A DNA stretch of 64,000 nucleotides from Chloroflexota bacterium (GCA_012797815.1 JAAZOK010000009.1:1-64000), one strand, 5' to 3'. Shown: positions 7,787-17,188, counted from the stretch's first letter. Made by a program: numbers and translations. The notes: generated by a model not told the origin, from the sequence alone.

Positions 7787-8608
7787 ATGGAAAGTAACTT
7801 TTGGCGACTTATCATTAACGCTCCATCGGAAGGAGCCTGGAATATGGCAGTTGATGAAGCTATTTTAGAAGCAACTGCCGGCGCGTTGCAGCCAACGACC
7901 CTGCGTCTGTATGCCTGGAATCCAAATTGTTTATCCCTGGGTCAATCACAGTCCATATCGGATGTAGACGAAAAGCGCCTGCAAGCTTTAGGGTGGGGAT
8001 TGGTGCGACGTCCAACGGGGGGCAAAGCGATATTACATGCAGATGAACTGACTTATTGCATCTGCGCATCCAAGGATGATCGACATGTGGCAGGTTCCGT
8101 GCTTGAAAGCTATCGTCACCTATCCCACGGTTTGCTGGCAGCCCTGAAAAACCTCGGACTGGCAGTGAATTCCGAACCACAGAAAAGCTCATCAGAACGA
8201 GATAATACCAACCCGATTTGCTTTGAAGTTCCTTCTGATTATGAAATCAAGCTTGAGGACAAAAAGATCATCGGTAGCGCTCAAGCACGCAAAGCCAATG
8301 GGGTCTTGCAACATGGAGCAATTCCTTTGTACGGTGATATCAGCCGTATCACGCAGGTGCTTGCTTTCGAGGATGATGAAAAAAGAAACCAAGCAACCGC
8401 TCAACTGCGTGCCCGGGCTACCAATCTGGCAACAGCCAGTAAAAACAAAATTACCTGGAAGCAGGCGGCACAAGCGCTTATCTGCGGATTTGGTAATGCA
8501 CTGGACGTGGAGATCAGGGTCGGTCGTTTGAGCGATAGCGAAAGAGGAAGAGCGAAGCAATTGGTTGAAGAGAAATACGCCAATGATTCATGGACAAGGC
8601 GTATGTGA
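7787..8608 (+). CDS. Octanoyltransferase LipM / lipoate-protein ligase A family
   Basis: Transfers octanoyl (or lipoyl) groups to a carrier-protein lysine, the first step of lipoate assembly. 273 residues, normal for LipM. It shows the family's 'WNMAVDEAIL' start, 'RRPTGGKAILHADELTY' acyl-binding motif and 'DKKIIGSAQARK...LQHG'. Cys145 in 'NPICFEVPSDYE' matches the position of the catalytic cysteine of LipM rather than of classic LplA, which lacks it. The lipoyl-dependent glycine cleavage T domain is encoded 3 kb upstream, so GcvH is a plausible acceptor; this is inference. The gene has no Shine-Dalgarno sequence and starts 15 bases after a TATAAT box, so its 5' leader would be only a few bases long. 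Confidence 0.85.
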   Translation: MESNFWRLIINAPSEGAWNMAVDEAILEATAGALQPTTLRLYAWNPNCLSLGQSQSISDVDEKRLQALGWGLVRRPTGGKAILHADELTYCICASKDDRHVAGSVLESYRHLSHGLLAALKNLGLAVNSEPQKSSSERDNTNPICFEVPSDYEIKLEDKKIIGSAQARKANGVLQHGAIPLYGDISRITQVLAFEDDEKRNQATAQLRARATNLATASKNKITWKQAAQALICGFGNALDVEIRVGRLSDSERGRAKQLVEEKYANDSWTRRM

Positions 8609-9207
8609 GACTCATGCAATTCTTATTGAAATGGCTGATCGTTTTTTTCATTTTTGTATTCTCTATGTTGATCATTTTTCGTTTTATCCTTCTCAATAAA
8701 ACTCGTGCCAGGATCAAAACAGATCAAACAATCCCCCCAACATACGACGTGATCATCGTCTTTGGCGCAGGCATCAATCCTAATAACCTTCCCACCAAAG
8801 TCCTGCGAGACCGGCTGGATAAAACCATCCAATTATTGAATCTTAACAGATTTGAAAAGGTGTTGTTGAGTGGCGGCAAGACCAGCCGCCACAATGAAGC
8901 ACAGGTGATGAACACCTATCTAACGGATCGCGGAATCTCACCTAAACTCCTGGTCATGGATGAAGCAGGAACATCCACTTTCGACACATTGAAGCGCGCC
9001 AGGGATATCTATCAAATTTCGTCAGCCATCTTGATAACGCAACGATTCCATCTCCCACGCGCCGTTGCCATTGCTTCATCTCTCGAGATGGATGTGATCG
9101 GGATCCCTGCCGATACCAAGGTATTTCGCAAAACATCCTTATTGTGGTGGCATTTCCGCGAGCTGTTCGCCTGGGTATGGACCTTTATCAAGATAAAAAC
9201 CAGATAG
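8590..9207 (+). CDS. YdcF/SanA-like DUF218 family membrane protein
   Basis: 205 residues: one N-terminal membrane helix (about residues 10-35) and a DUF218 domain with 'VIIVFGAGINPN', 'RLDKTIQLL', 'LLSGGKT', 'NEAQVMNTYL' and 'TSTFDTLKRARDI...ITQRFHLPRAV'. SanA/YdcF proteins are linked to envelope barrier function, but their reaction is not established. The start at 8590 overlaps the preceding gene by 19 bases; an ATG at 8614, six bases after its stop, is equally possible. It is probably cotranscribed with the LipM-like gene. Confidence 0.82.
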   Translation: MDKAYVRLMQFLLKWLIVFFIFVFSMLIIFRFILLNKTRARIKTDQTIPPTYDVIIVFGAGINPNNLPTKVLRDRLDKTIQLLNLNRFEKVLLSGGKTSRHNEAQVMNTYLTDRGISPKLLVMDEAGTSTFDTLKRARDIYQISSAILITQRFHLPRAVAIASSLEMDVIGIPADTKVFRKTSLLWWHFRELFAWVWTFIKIKTR

Positions 9208-9259
9208 GTACATAACTTGCAACTATATCGATCGAGAAGAATGATCGAAAGAAGACACC

Positions 9260-10351
9260 ATGAGCACTATTTACGGAAAAGGCTTTTATATCTGGAAAAT
9301 ACCGAATTGCGAAGGAGGTGATCCGGCTGCCATTGCGACAGTGGCACAACAAGCCGGATTGCAGCACGTCTTGATCAAAATTGCCAATGGTATTTATGAC
9401 TATAACTACGACAGCACCACCAAACAGGATCTGATTGCACCAGTTTGCGAGGCTCTGCTGGCAAAGGGCATCCGTCCCTGGGGCTGGCATTACGTTTATG
9501 GTGACTTGCCGAAAGATGAGGCAAAAGCAGCGATCCGTCAGATCACCCGTTTACCGCTGGACGGTTATATCATCGACGCAGAAGGAGATTATAAGGATAA
9601 ATACACCTCGGCCAAGACCTTTATGAACGAGCTGCGCGCTGCTCTGCCCGATTTTCCCGTTGCATTGAGTTCCTATCGCTATCCAAGTTATCACCCCACC
9701 CTACCGTGGACAAATTTCCTTTCGAAATGTGACCTCAATATGCCACAGGTCTACTGGGAACAAGCACATAATCCCGGGGAACAATTACTCCGCAGCTTAA
9801 AAGAATTCCAGCTCATCTCCCCTTTTCGCCCCATCGTTCCTACCGGGGCAGCTTACGCTGCCAGTGGTTGGATACCCACGGTATCGGATGTCAACGAATT
9901 CATGGATACGGCGTTATCACTGGAGATGCCCGCCGCCAATTTCTGGAGCTGGGATTATTGCCGCGCAAAACTACCGGATCTCTGGCAGGCTATCGCAGAT
10001 TATCCCTGGCCGGGCACTCCCGTGCCAGAACTTGATATTTGTGAGTTATTCATCCAGTACATGAGCCAGCGGGTGGTCTCTAATATTGTGAGTCTCTACA
10101 ATGAGGATGCAGTTTTCGTGACCTCAAAAAAGACCATTCAAGGGAAAACAGCACTCAACAGCTGGTATACTGCCCTACTCACCACGCTCTACCCCTCTGC
10201 TACCTTCACATTGGATTCATTTAGCGGGTCAAACAGCACCAAAAGAATAACCTGGAAGATCACCACAACCTCCGGTTCCATTCAGATCGAAGATACCATC
10301 GGATTAAGGGATAAGAAGATCAGCTACCATTATTCTTCTATCCAGTATTAA
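9260..10351 (+). CDS. TIM-barrel glycoside-hydrolase-like protein with C-terminal NTF2/SnoaL-like domain
   Basis: 363 residues, family not certain. Residues about 1-250 have the rhythm of a (beta/alpha)8 barrel as in GH25-like or uncharacterised glycosidase-like domains: 'HVLIKIANGIYDYN', 'GIRPWGWHYVYG', 'GYIIDAEGDYKDKY', 'PVALSSYRYPSYHP', 'LNMPQVYWEQAHNPG' and 'NFWSWDYC'. Acidic residues at strand ends (Asp and Glu in 'DAEGDY', Glu in 'YWEQ') could be catalytic. Residues about 255-363 look like an NTF2/SnoaL-type domain ('LYNEDAVFVTSKKTIQGKTALNSWY'-like). No signal peptide or membrane helix is present, which is odd for a wall-active enzyme. The function is unknown. A terminator directly follows. 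Confidence 0.6.
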   Translation: MSTIYGKGFYIWKIPNCEGGDPAAIATVAQQAGLQHVLIKIANGIYDYNYDSTTKQDLIAPVCEALLAKGIRPWGWHYVYGDLPKDEAKAAIRQITRLPLDGYIIDAEGDYKDKYTSAKTFMNELRAALPDFPVALSSYRYPSYHPTLPWTNFLSKCDLNMPQVYWEQAHNPGEQLLRSLKEFQLISPFRPIVPTGAAYAASGWIPTVSDVNEFMDTALSLEMPAANFWSWDYCRAKLPDLWQAIADYPWPGTPVPELDICELFIQYMSQRVVSNIVSLYNEDAVFVTSKKTIQGKTALNSWYTALLTTLYPSATFTLDSFSGSNSTKRITWKITTTSGSIQIEDTIGLRDKKISYHYSSIQY

Positions 10352-10352
10352 C

Positions 10353-10385
10353 AAAAAAAACCGAGGAAATTTCCTCGGTTTTTTC
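10353..10385. terminator. Bidirectional Rho-independent terminator
   Basis: AAAACCGAGGAAATTTCCTCGGTTTT forms an 11-13 bp stem with A and T runs on both sides, so it can end both the plus-strand TIM-barrel gene and the minus-strand rpoC transcript. Confidence 0.88.
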
Positions 10386-10398
10386 CAGTCATCTTATT

Positions 10399-13300
10399 TT
10401 ATTCTTCATCCTGATCATCGTCATCAGAATCATCATCCAAAATATCCAATTCGTCGGTTGTCAAATCATCCTCAAGATCGATGTCCGTGATATCCCGATC
10501 GGAAAGTTCATCGAAGGGCATTTCGTCGGTAGGAATCTCCAGCGTTCTGACATGTGCCTGTTCGATCGGCTCATCATTGGCGATGGATTCGATTAAAGAG
10601 ATTCGATTTTCGGAAAAACCTGTGCCGGCAGGAATCAATTTCCCGATAATCACATTCTCTTTCAACCCATACAATGGATCCTTATCCGCCGAAATGGCAG
10701 CGCGTGAAAGTTCCTTGATGGTGTGCTGGAATGAAGCGGCTGAGAGGAAAGAATCCGTGTTCAGTGAGGCTTTCGTCACACCCAGCAATATATCAACGTA
10801 ACGGGCAGGTTTCTTTCCCTGGGCAATGATCTCTTCATTGATAGCCTTGATCTCCAAACGATCCACCATTTCATTAGGCAGCAAATCGGTATCACCTGCG
10901 CTGATGATGGTAACCTTGCTCAACATCTTGCGGATGATCACCTCAAAGTGCTTGTCATTGATATTCTGCCCCTGGGCACGGTAAACGTTCTGGATATCTT
11001 CCAGCAGATAATGATAGGCTGCATCACGTCCTTTCAACCGCAGGAGTTCATGCGGATTGATCGAACCTTCAGTCAATGGCTGTCCTGCTTCCACCTCTTC
11101 ACCGTCTTTGACGATGATACGCAGGGTGGAGGGGATATCCATTTCCTCTTCCTCGACACTATCATAGCTCACCACAATAGTACGACCATCCAAACGTACA
11201 CGCCCGGCATGTTGTGCATTGATGGTCAGTTCTTCATTTTTTGCCAGAACATCACCGGCAGCTGCTGTGGTTTCTTCCTTGGCAAGGATCTCCCACTCTT
11301 CCGGTACAGTATATTCATCACGGATCAGTTCACTGTAGGTGATGCGTATGCTATTTTGATCGCTGGCATTGTTAGACGAGATAATCGCAACCTTGCCAGT
11401 AATAGGAGCGATGATGGCTTCCCCTTTGGGAGTCTTCCGTGCTTCAAAAAGCTCTTCAACTCTAGGGAGACCAGTGGTGATATCCGTTGCCGCAGCCACA
11501 CCACCCGTGTGGAAGGTACGCAGGGTCAACTGGGTACCTGGTTCACCGATGGATTGTGCAGCAATGATGCCCACCGCCGTTCCAGGTTCGACCATCTTGC
11601 CACGACCAAGATCAATACCATAGCATTTCGAGCATATTCCATGCCGCAGTTCACAGGTCAAAGGAGAGCGAACTTTCATCTCGGTAATTCCAGTCGCGAG
11701 CATGGAATTGATCAGATCAATGGTCAATAGTTCATCCCTGTCAGCTAAAACTTCACCGGTCTTGGGATCCACTACTGCTTCAGCTAACAGACGTCCTTTT
11801 AACCGCTCTTGAATACTTTGTCCGGCAACATCATCGGTGGTTCTGATCCACAATCCTTCCTGCGTTTCACAGTCGTCTGCATTGATGATGACATCCTGAG
11901 CAATATCGACCAGCCGCCGGGTAAGGTAACCAGCATCTGCTGTACGTAAGGCGGTATCTGCCAGACCTTTACGAGCGCCATGAGTAGAGATGAAGTACTC
12001 CAGGGCAGTTAACCCCTCGCGGAAATTCGATTGGATGGGCAAACGGATAATACGTCCTGCCGGATCCGCCATCAAACCACGCATACCCGCCAACTGTGAA
12101 ATAGGTCCGAAACCACCTTTGGTAGCACCGGAGTTCGCCATCGTGGCCAGGTTTCCACCCGGATCCAGGTGTTCTTTCACAGCATCCGCTACCTCTTTGG
12201 TGGTGTCCTGCCAGACCTTGATCACCTGTTCATCCATCTCCAACTCGGTCAACAACCCGCGCCGGTAAGATTTTTGAATCGCTTCTACTTTTTCCAGAGA
12301 TTCGGTCAGGATCTCTTCCTTCTTAGGCGGGATGGTAATGTCACCCACCGCCACCGTGGTACCAGAAAGCATGGCGTATTTAAATCCGATGTCCTTTACA
12401 TCGTCAGCTATGCGCGTGGTAGTATCTTCTCCACACAGCTCATAGATATTGGCGATCAGATCCTTGATGGCGCCTTTTTCCAGGGTGCGATTGGTAAACA
12501 TCACTTCTTCCGGCAAGATCTTATTGAAAATAGCGCGCCCGACCGATGTTTCAATGATGCGCGTTTCGGGTTCAGCCAGACGTTTGCCGTCTTCGGCATA
12601 CCAGGTCCTTGCCCGGATCCTGATGGGGGTATGTACTTTCACCTGATCCAACTGGAACGCCAGTTCCACTTCATCGATCGACGAGAAAGTGATCAATTCT
12701 TCGTTCTTTTTCTTCTTGGCAGGCTCCATCGTCAGATAGTAAACCCCCAGCACCATATCTTTGGAGGGGGAAATGATCGGTTCACCATCGGCCGGCTTCA
12801 ACAGGTTCTTGGATGCGAGCATCAGGTTGCGCGCTTCCCAAACCGCTTTTTCCGAAAGTGGAACATGAACAGCCATCTGATCACCATCAAAGTCAGCGTT
12901 GAACGCAGTACACACCAGCGGGTGAAGCTGAATTGCACTACCTTCGACCAGAAGAGGTTCAAATGCCTGAATGCCAAGGCGGTGCAGGGTGGGAGCACGA
13001 TTCAACATGACAGGGCGGTCTTTGATGACCTTTTCCAATACTTCCCAAACTTCCGGACGATTACGCTCGATCAGGCGTCGGGCACCTTTTACATTGGCTG
13101 CATATTCACGCTTTACCAGACCGGCAATCACGAAGGGGCGGTACAGTTCCAGAGCCATATTCTTAGGCAAACCGCATTGATACAATTTCAGTTTTGGCCC
13201 GACCACGATCACAGAACGTCCGGAGTAATCAACACGCTTCCCAAGCAGATTGCGGCGGAAACGTCCTTTCTTGCCTTTGAGCATATCGCTCAACGATTTC

Positions 13301-14772
13301 AATTCACGCCTGCCACGGCGGGATAAGGCTTTGCCGCGCTGGGAATTATCGATCAGAGAATCGACCGCTTCCTGCAACATGCGTTTTTCGTTGCGGACAA
13401 TCACATCCGGAGCGCCCAACTCGAGCAATCTCTTGAGCCGGTTGTTGCGATTGATCACACGCCGGTACAGATCATTGAGATCCGAGGTGGCAAACCGTCC
13501 ACCATCCAGCTGCACCATGGGGCGCAGGTCAGGGGGGATGACCGGTAAGATCTTCAAGATCATCCATTCAGGGCGGTTATTGGAGCGGCGGAAGGCTTCC
13601 ACGACTTTCAAGCGTTTGGTTGCCTTTTTGCGTTTCTGTTTGCTCTTGGTGGTGCGCACTTCGACCCATAGTTCTTCGGCGAGCTTTTCCATATCCAGAC
13701 GACTGAGAATGTCATAAAAAGCTTCTGCACCCATATCGGCGCGGAAGACCTGTCCGTAATGCGAACGCAATTCACGATATTTGTTCTCACTGATAAAAGA
13801 GAGGGGTCGTAAACTTTCGATCTCATCCCGGCGCGCATCAACCTCATGATCGATTTTTGCAGTCAATTCTTCTTTCTGATCCAGTAACTTCTGTAATGTC
13901 AGATCGGCTTCTGCTTTTACCTGTTCGATCAGCAGGTTGTTCTTTTCTTTTTCCTTTTCAATCTCAATGGAGACTTCAGCTTCAACAGATTCCAGTTTTT
14001 CCTGAACGTGTTTTTGAATGCTGGAGATCATCTTGGAAGTAACTTCCTCACCAGCATTGACAACGGTGACATCAATGGTTTTCAATTTGATATCACTGCG
14101 AGTTTTCTTGCCGACTTTTTCTTGAACGGATTGTTCCAGATTCTGACCTTCTTTGATGATCGGAGCCATTTTTTCAGCAATCATTTCATCTTTTTTGGAG
14201 GTCAATTCGGCATTTCGAGCTTTGATCTCTTCTACTCGAGAATTCTTATCCGTTTCCACTGCTTCAATACGACTGGTCAAGTCATCGATCTGCTCGGTAA
14301 ATTTAGCACTGACTTCGTCTTCGATGCGGTTCAGGGCTTTTTGCTTAGAATCCTCATCCACATAAGTGACGATGTATTGAGCAAAATAGAGCACACGGTC
14401 CAAATTCCTGCGGGAAATATTAAGTAACGAACCAAGATAAGAAGGGACCCTCCGGCTATACCAGATATGGGCAACCGGAGTCGCCAATTCAATATGTCCC
14501 ATTCTTTCACGGCGAACAGAAGAGCGCGTTACTTCCACCCCACACTTATCACAGACAATGCCTTTGTAGCGGGGATTTTTATACTTTCCACAATAACACT
14601 GATAGTCACGGGTCGGACCAAAAATCGCCTCACAAAATAACCCATCTTTTTCGGGTCGCAGGCGACGATAATTAATCGTTTCGGGTTTTGTTACTTCCCC
14701 ATAAGACCAACTCTTAATTGTTTCGGGAGATGCAAGTCTTACTCGGAGCGCCATCAGACTTTTCGTTTCCAC
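10399..14772 (-). CDS. rpoC: DNA-directed RNA polymerase subunit beta'
   Basis: Largest catalytic subunit of RNA polymerase, 1457 residues. It contains the N-terminal zinc-binding cysteines ('CYCGKYKNPRYKG', 'CDKCGVEV'), the Mg-binding loop 'NADFDGDQMAVH' (Asn625 onward), and the bridge helix/trigger loop region ('GGFGPISQLAGMRGLMADP', 'HTGGVAAATDITTGLPRVEELFEAR'). Residues about 148-318 are a highly charged insertion that reads as coiled coil. The C-terminus ends in a very acidic tail of about 30 residues. The start is GTG with a perfect AGGAGG seven bases upstream. Unusually, rpoB is not adjacent: the preceding gene on this strand is an ABC exporter permease, and rpoC has its own promoter. 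A terminator follows. Confidence 0.98.
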   Translation of the reverse strand: METKSLMALRVRLASPETIKSWSYGEVTKPETINYRRLRPEKDGLFCEAIFGPTRDYQCYCGKYKNPRYKGIVCDKCGVEVTRSSVRRERMGHIELATPVAHIWYSRRVPSYLGSLLNISRRNLDRVLYFAQYIVTYVDEDSKQKALNRIEDEVSAKFTEQIDDLTSRIEAVETDKNSRVEEIKARNAELTSKKDEMIAEKMAPIIKEGQNLEQSVQEKVGKKTRSDIKLKTIDVTVVNAGEEVTSKMISSIQKHVQEKLESVEAEVSIEIEKEKEKNNLLIEQVKAEADLTLQKLLDQKEELTAKIDHEVDARRDEIESLRPLSFISENKYRELRSHYGQVFRADMGAEAFYDILSRLDMEKLAEELWVEVRTTKSKQKRKKATKRLKVVEAFRRSNNRPEWMILKILPVIPPDLRPMVQLDGGRFATSDLNDLYRRVINRNNRLKRLLELGAPDVIVRNEKRMLQEAVDSLIDNSQRGKALSRRGRRELKSLSDMLKGKKGRFRRNLLGKRVDYSGRSVIVVGPKLKLYQCGLPKNMALELYRPFVIAGLVKREYAANVKGARRLIERNRPEVWEVLEKVIKDRPVMLNRAPTLHRLGIQAFEPLLVEGSAIQLHPLVCTAFNADFDGDQMAVHVPLSEKAVWEARNLMLASKNLLKPADGEPIISPSKDMVLGVYYLTMEPAKKKKNEELITFSSIDEVELAFQLDQVKVHTPIRIRARTWYAEDGKRLAEPETRIIETSVGRAIFNKILPEEVMFTNRTLEKGAIKDLIANIYELCGEDTTTRIADDVKDIGFKYAMLSGTTVAVGDITIPPKKEEILTESLEKVEAIQKSYRRGLLTELEMDEQVIKVWQDTTKEVADAVKEHLDPGGNLATMANSGATKGGFGPISQLAGMRGLMADPAGRIIRLPIQSNFREGLTALEYFISTHGARKGLADTALRTADAGYLTRRLVDIAQDVIINADDCETQEGLWIRTTDDVAGQSIQERLKGRLLAEAVVDPKTGEVLADRDELLTIDLINSMLATGITEMKVRSPLTCELRHGICSKCYGIDLGRGKMVEPGTAVGIIAAQSIGEPGTQLTLRTFHTGGVAAATDITTGLPRVEELFEARKTPKGEAIIAPITGKVAIISSNNASDQNSIRITYSELIRDEYTVPEEWEILAKEETTAAAGDVLAKNEELTINAQHAGRVRLDGRTIVVSYDSVEEEEMDIPSTLRIIVKDGEEVEAGQPLTEGSINPHELLRLKGRDAAYHYLLEDIQNVYRAQGQNINDKHFEVIIRKMLSKVTIISAGDTDLLPNEMVDRLEIKAINEEIIAQGKKPARYVDILLGVTKASLNTDSFLSAASFQHTIKELSRAAISADKDPLYGLKENVIIGKLIPAGTGFSENRISLIESIANDEPIEQAHVRTLEIPTDEMPFDELSDRDITDIDLEDDLTTDELDILDDDSDDDDQDEE

Positions 14773-14850
14773 TTATTAGCCTCCTTAGATACATACCGCT
14801 TGAGTTAAAATTGTTACACTTGGATTTATCATTTATCAAAACAAACCTGC

Positions 14851-14859
14851 ATTATACCA
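14851..14859 (-). promoter_or_regulatory. Extended -10 promoter for rpoC
   Basis: On the minus strand TGG-TATAAT (TATAAT at 14856-14851) lies about 80 bases before the rpoC start. The -35 position (GAGTAT) is poor, so the TGn extension probably compensates. It supports rpoC being transcribed on its own. Confidence 0.55.
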
Positions 14860-14897
14860 TAAATTTCCCCGAAATACTCTGATTAATTTTTTCTTTT

Positions 14898-16499
14898 TTA
14901 TGTCTCTTGTGGCTTGTCGATATTCTTATAGGAATGGATTGCTATTATAAACGATAAATAACCGAGAATTAAACTCGTGACAAAGGGAAGGATCAAATTC
15001 AAGAATCCAGATAGAACGGACTGGAGAATAACGGGGATAACAGCAGTAAGCATCCCCATTACATAACCCACTGCACTGATTTGTGGGGCAAAACCATTTA
15101 ACAGATAGCTACTTTTTGATCTTCTGATCACGTCAAAAGCAGCCATGCCCACTACCCCAGCAACGATCCCCGGGATCAACAAAAGGGAACCCATATTCGT
15201 ACTCTTCGTGATAAAAGCGACAATGATAAATCCTACTGTGCATAGGAAAAATGCAGCCAAGTAGCCCGGACTCAGATCCAAAACAATCAAACTCTTATGT
15301 GAAACCGGAAGTTGTTTGGTCAACTGCCAACATGCCAGATCATTGCGCAGTCGTTTCACAGATAATTTTCCTAATTGAATGCTCCAAAAAGCGATCGAAA
15401 AAACACGACTACCAAGATCAGGAATGAAAATCATCGCGATTGGAAGAATGAGGATCGCAATCCAATTGAATATGGATGCGAAGTCTAAACTGCGGCTTAT
15501 TTGTATTAATTCTTTCCAGATTAATGCACCATCTCCTTTAAGCTTCGGTATGCGAGATGGCGCGTGGCTAACCCCCAACCTATGGCGAACTTTCAATTCA
15601 TCTGTATAAGACGTCAACCCAAATTGGGACATCTTTTCGAGAGTTCCTATTCCTTTTGTCTCTTGGGCAGCACGGGCAAGATTAAATGAACCTGAGACCC
15701 AATACAGCATTCCAATAAGAAATATAGCCAAACTCCAATTTACAATCATGGAGAGAAATAGGTTATTTCCCCCAAAACCAGCCTGGACAAGGGCTAATGC
15801 ATTAAAACCCAGATCCGGTCCATGCCCCGCTGCATAGGTTAAGAATAAAAACAATACCAGCGAAGAAAAAATCATGACCGGCAATCTAAGCCATCTTCGC
15901 TCAACATCTTTCTGAAGTCGTAGAACACCCAAAATCCATTGTGCAGAAAACAAAGTTAACTGAACCGGTATCACATCGATCCAGGCGCGAAGACCATATC
16001 CGAAATAGCCAGCCATTGAACTAGCTCCATGGGAACCAGCCATAGCAACTTCTGCAACAGAAAAACCGATAACGATCGTCGACAACCAGATGAGAAGGGC
16101 GCTTTTTAGCCAGGGGAGAATAAACCAGCGCATTACAACGGCACGCCGGTCAACGGGCATTGAACACAGCCACTCAGCATCCTGCTCTGAAAATGAGATT
16201 GGGCTACGTTTCAAAGATTGTCTTAATGCAAGGAGATTCCATATTCCTAAAATGAGTATTTCCAAGAATGTGGCTGCAGAAACTGGATCTTTCACATTGA
16301 TAATATTTAATACAGCAGCACCACTCTGCGCCAGAAACGTTAGCATCGCAAACAACCAGATACTAAAAAATAATATAAGATAGATAAAATATGCTCGATT
16401 ATTGAACGAACGGTCATCTTTATCGTAGGAAACTATCGATAACCAGAAAATGAGTTCGCTTTCTTCCTGTTTTGTACGTAACCAATGAATGGCATTCAT
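14898..16499 (-). CDS. ABC exporter permease, multi-spanning membrane protein
   Basis: 533 residues with about 12 hydrophobic segments, no recognised catalytic motif. The region 'SEQDAEWLCSMPVDRRAVVMRWFILPW' near residue 110 resembles large bacterial ABC-2-type exporter permeases. The gene starts two bases after the ATP-binding protein's stop, so the two form a transporter unit. The cargo is unknown. It lies directly upstream of rpoC on the same strand without a terminator, so some read-through into rpoC is possible. Confidence 0.75.
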   Translation of the reverse strand: MNAIHWLRTKQEESELIFWLSIVSYDKDDRSFNNRAYFIYLILFFSIWLFAMLTFLAQSGAAVLNIINVKDPVSAATFLEILILGIWNLLALRQSLKRSPISFSEQDAEWLCSMPVDRRAVVMRWFILPWLKSALLIWLSTIVIGFSVAEVAMAGSHGASSMAGYFGYGLRAWIDVIPVQLTLFSAQWILGVLRLQKDVERRWLRLPVMIFSSLVLFLFLTYAAGHGPDLGFNALALVQAGFGGNNLFLSMIVNWSLAIFLIGMLYWVSGSFNLARAAQETKGIGTLEKMSQFGLTSYTDELKVRHRLGVSHAPSRIPKLKGDGALIWKELIQISRSLDFASIFNWIAILILPIAMIFIPDLGSRVFSIAFWSIQLGKLSVKRLRNDLACWQLTKQLPVSHKSLIVLDLSPGYLAAFFLCTVGFIIVAFITKSTNMGSLLLIPGIVAGVVGMAAFDVIRRSKSSYLLNGFAPQISAVGYVMGMLTAVIPVILQSVLSGFLNLILPFVTSLILGYLSFIIAIHSYKNIDKPQET

Positions 16500-16500
16500 A

Positions 16501-17154
16501 TCACTCTATTTCAATCAGACCACGTTGAATTTTTAGTTTATGGTCCCCCAATTGGTCAATGAAGGCTGAGTCATGAGAAGATAGCAGAATGGTTTTTTCT
16601 TGCTCCCGTAAAAGGCATAGTTCATTGATCAACATTTCAACCCCTGCAGAATCAAGTGCTGAAGTTGGTTCATCCAGTAGAATGACCGAAAATGGGCGAA
16701 TAAGGGCAAGAGCCAAGCCCATTTTCAGACGCATTCCACGCGAATAATTGTGGGGGAAAAGATCTCGTGCTTCCCATAAATCAAGTTTCTCTAATAAAAC
16801 TTTCGCACGTTGATCGAAATCTTCTCCGATTCCATTTGCCATGGCAACAAATTGCAGATGTTCCCAGGCAGTTAATTCAAGATAAAAATGAGGAACATCC
16901 GGGACGAATACAACCCGACGATGGAACTCAACTTCGTTTTTATATAAATCAAATCCGTCGACGGAAACCGCTCCGCTGGTAGGTCTTATCAGACCTACCA
17001 GGCACGACAAAAATGTAGTTTTGCCTGATCCATTCGGTCCAGATAAGGTAGTGATCTTTCCCGTATCAAGTTCCAATGATACCGGAGCCAACGCCAGAAA
17101 TGAATCATACTCTTTCGACAATTCTGAAACAATAAATTTTGATCCCATTTTCAT
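16501..17154 (-). CDS. ABC transporter ATP-binding protein
   Basis: 217 residues, a single nucleotide-binding domain. Walker A 'SGPNGSGKTT', signature region 'NYSRGMRLKMGLALAL' (degenerate C-loop SRGMR, typical of ABC-2 exporters), Walker B 'VILLDEPTSALDS' and the H-loop 'LLSSHD' are present. It energises the permease encoded immediately downstream. An alternative start two codons later (ATGGGATCC) is possible. Transcription probably begins next to the palindrome at 17189-17207. Confidence 0.9.
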   Translation of the reverse strand: MKMGSKFIVSELSKEYDSFLALAPVSLELDTGKITTLSGPNGSGKTTFLSCLVGLIRPTSGAVSVDGFDLYKNEVEFHRRVVFVPDVPHFYLELTAWEHLQFVAMANGIGEDFDQRAKVLLEKLDLWEARDLFPHNYSRGMRLKMGLALALIRPFSVILLDEPTSALDSAGVEMLINELCLLREQEKTILLSSHDSAFIDQLGDHKLKIQRGLIEIE

Positions 17155-17188
17155 CTTTTATTGAATGATCCTTGTTTTTTATAAATCC

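Noticed and set aside
10481-14427. Long plus-strand open frames opposite rpoC (for example 12169-13326 and 10948-11730)
   Set aside because: They lie wholly antisense to a well-conserved gene, have no ribosome sites and show no recognisable domain; their openness follows from the codon use of rpoC.
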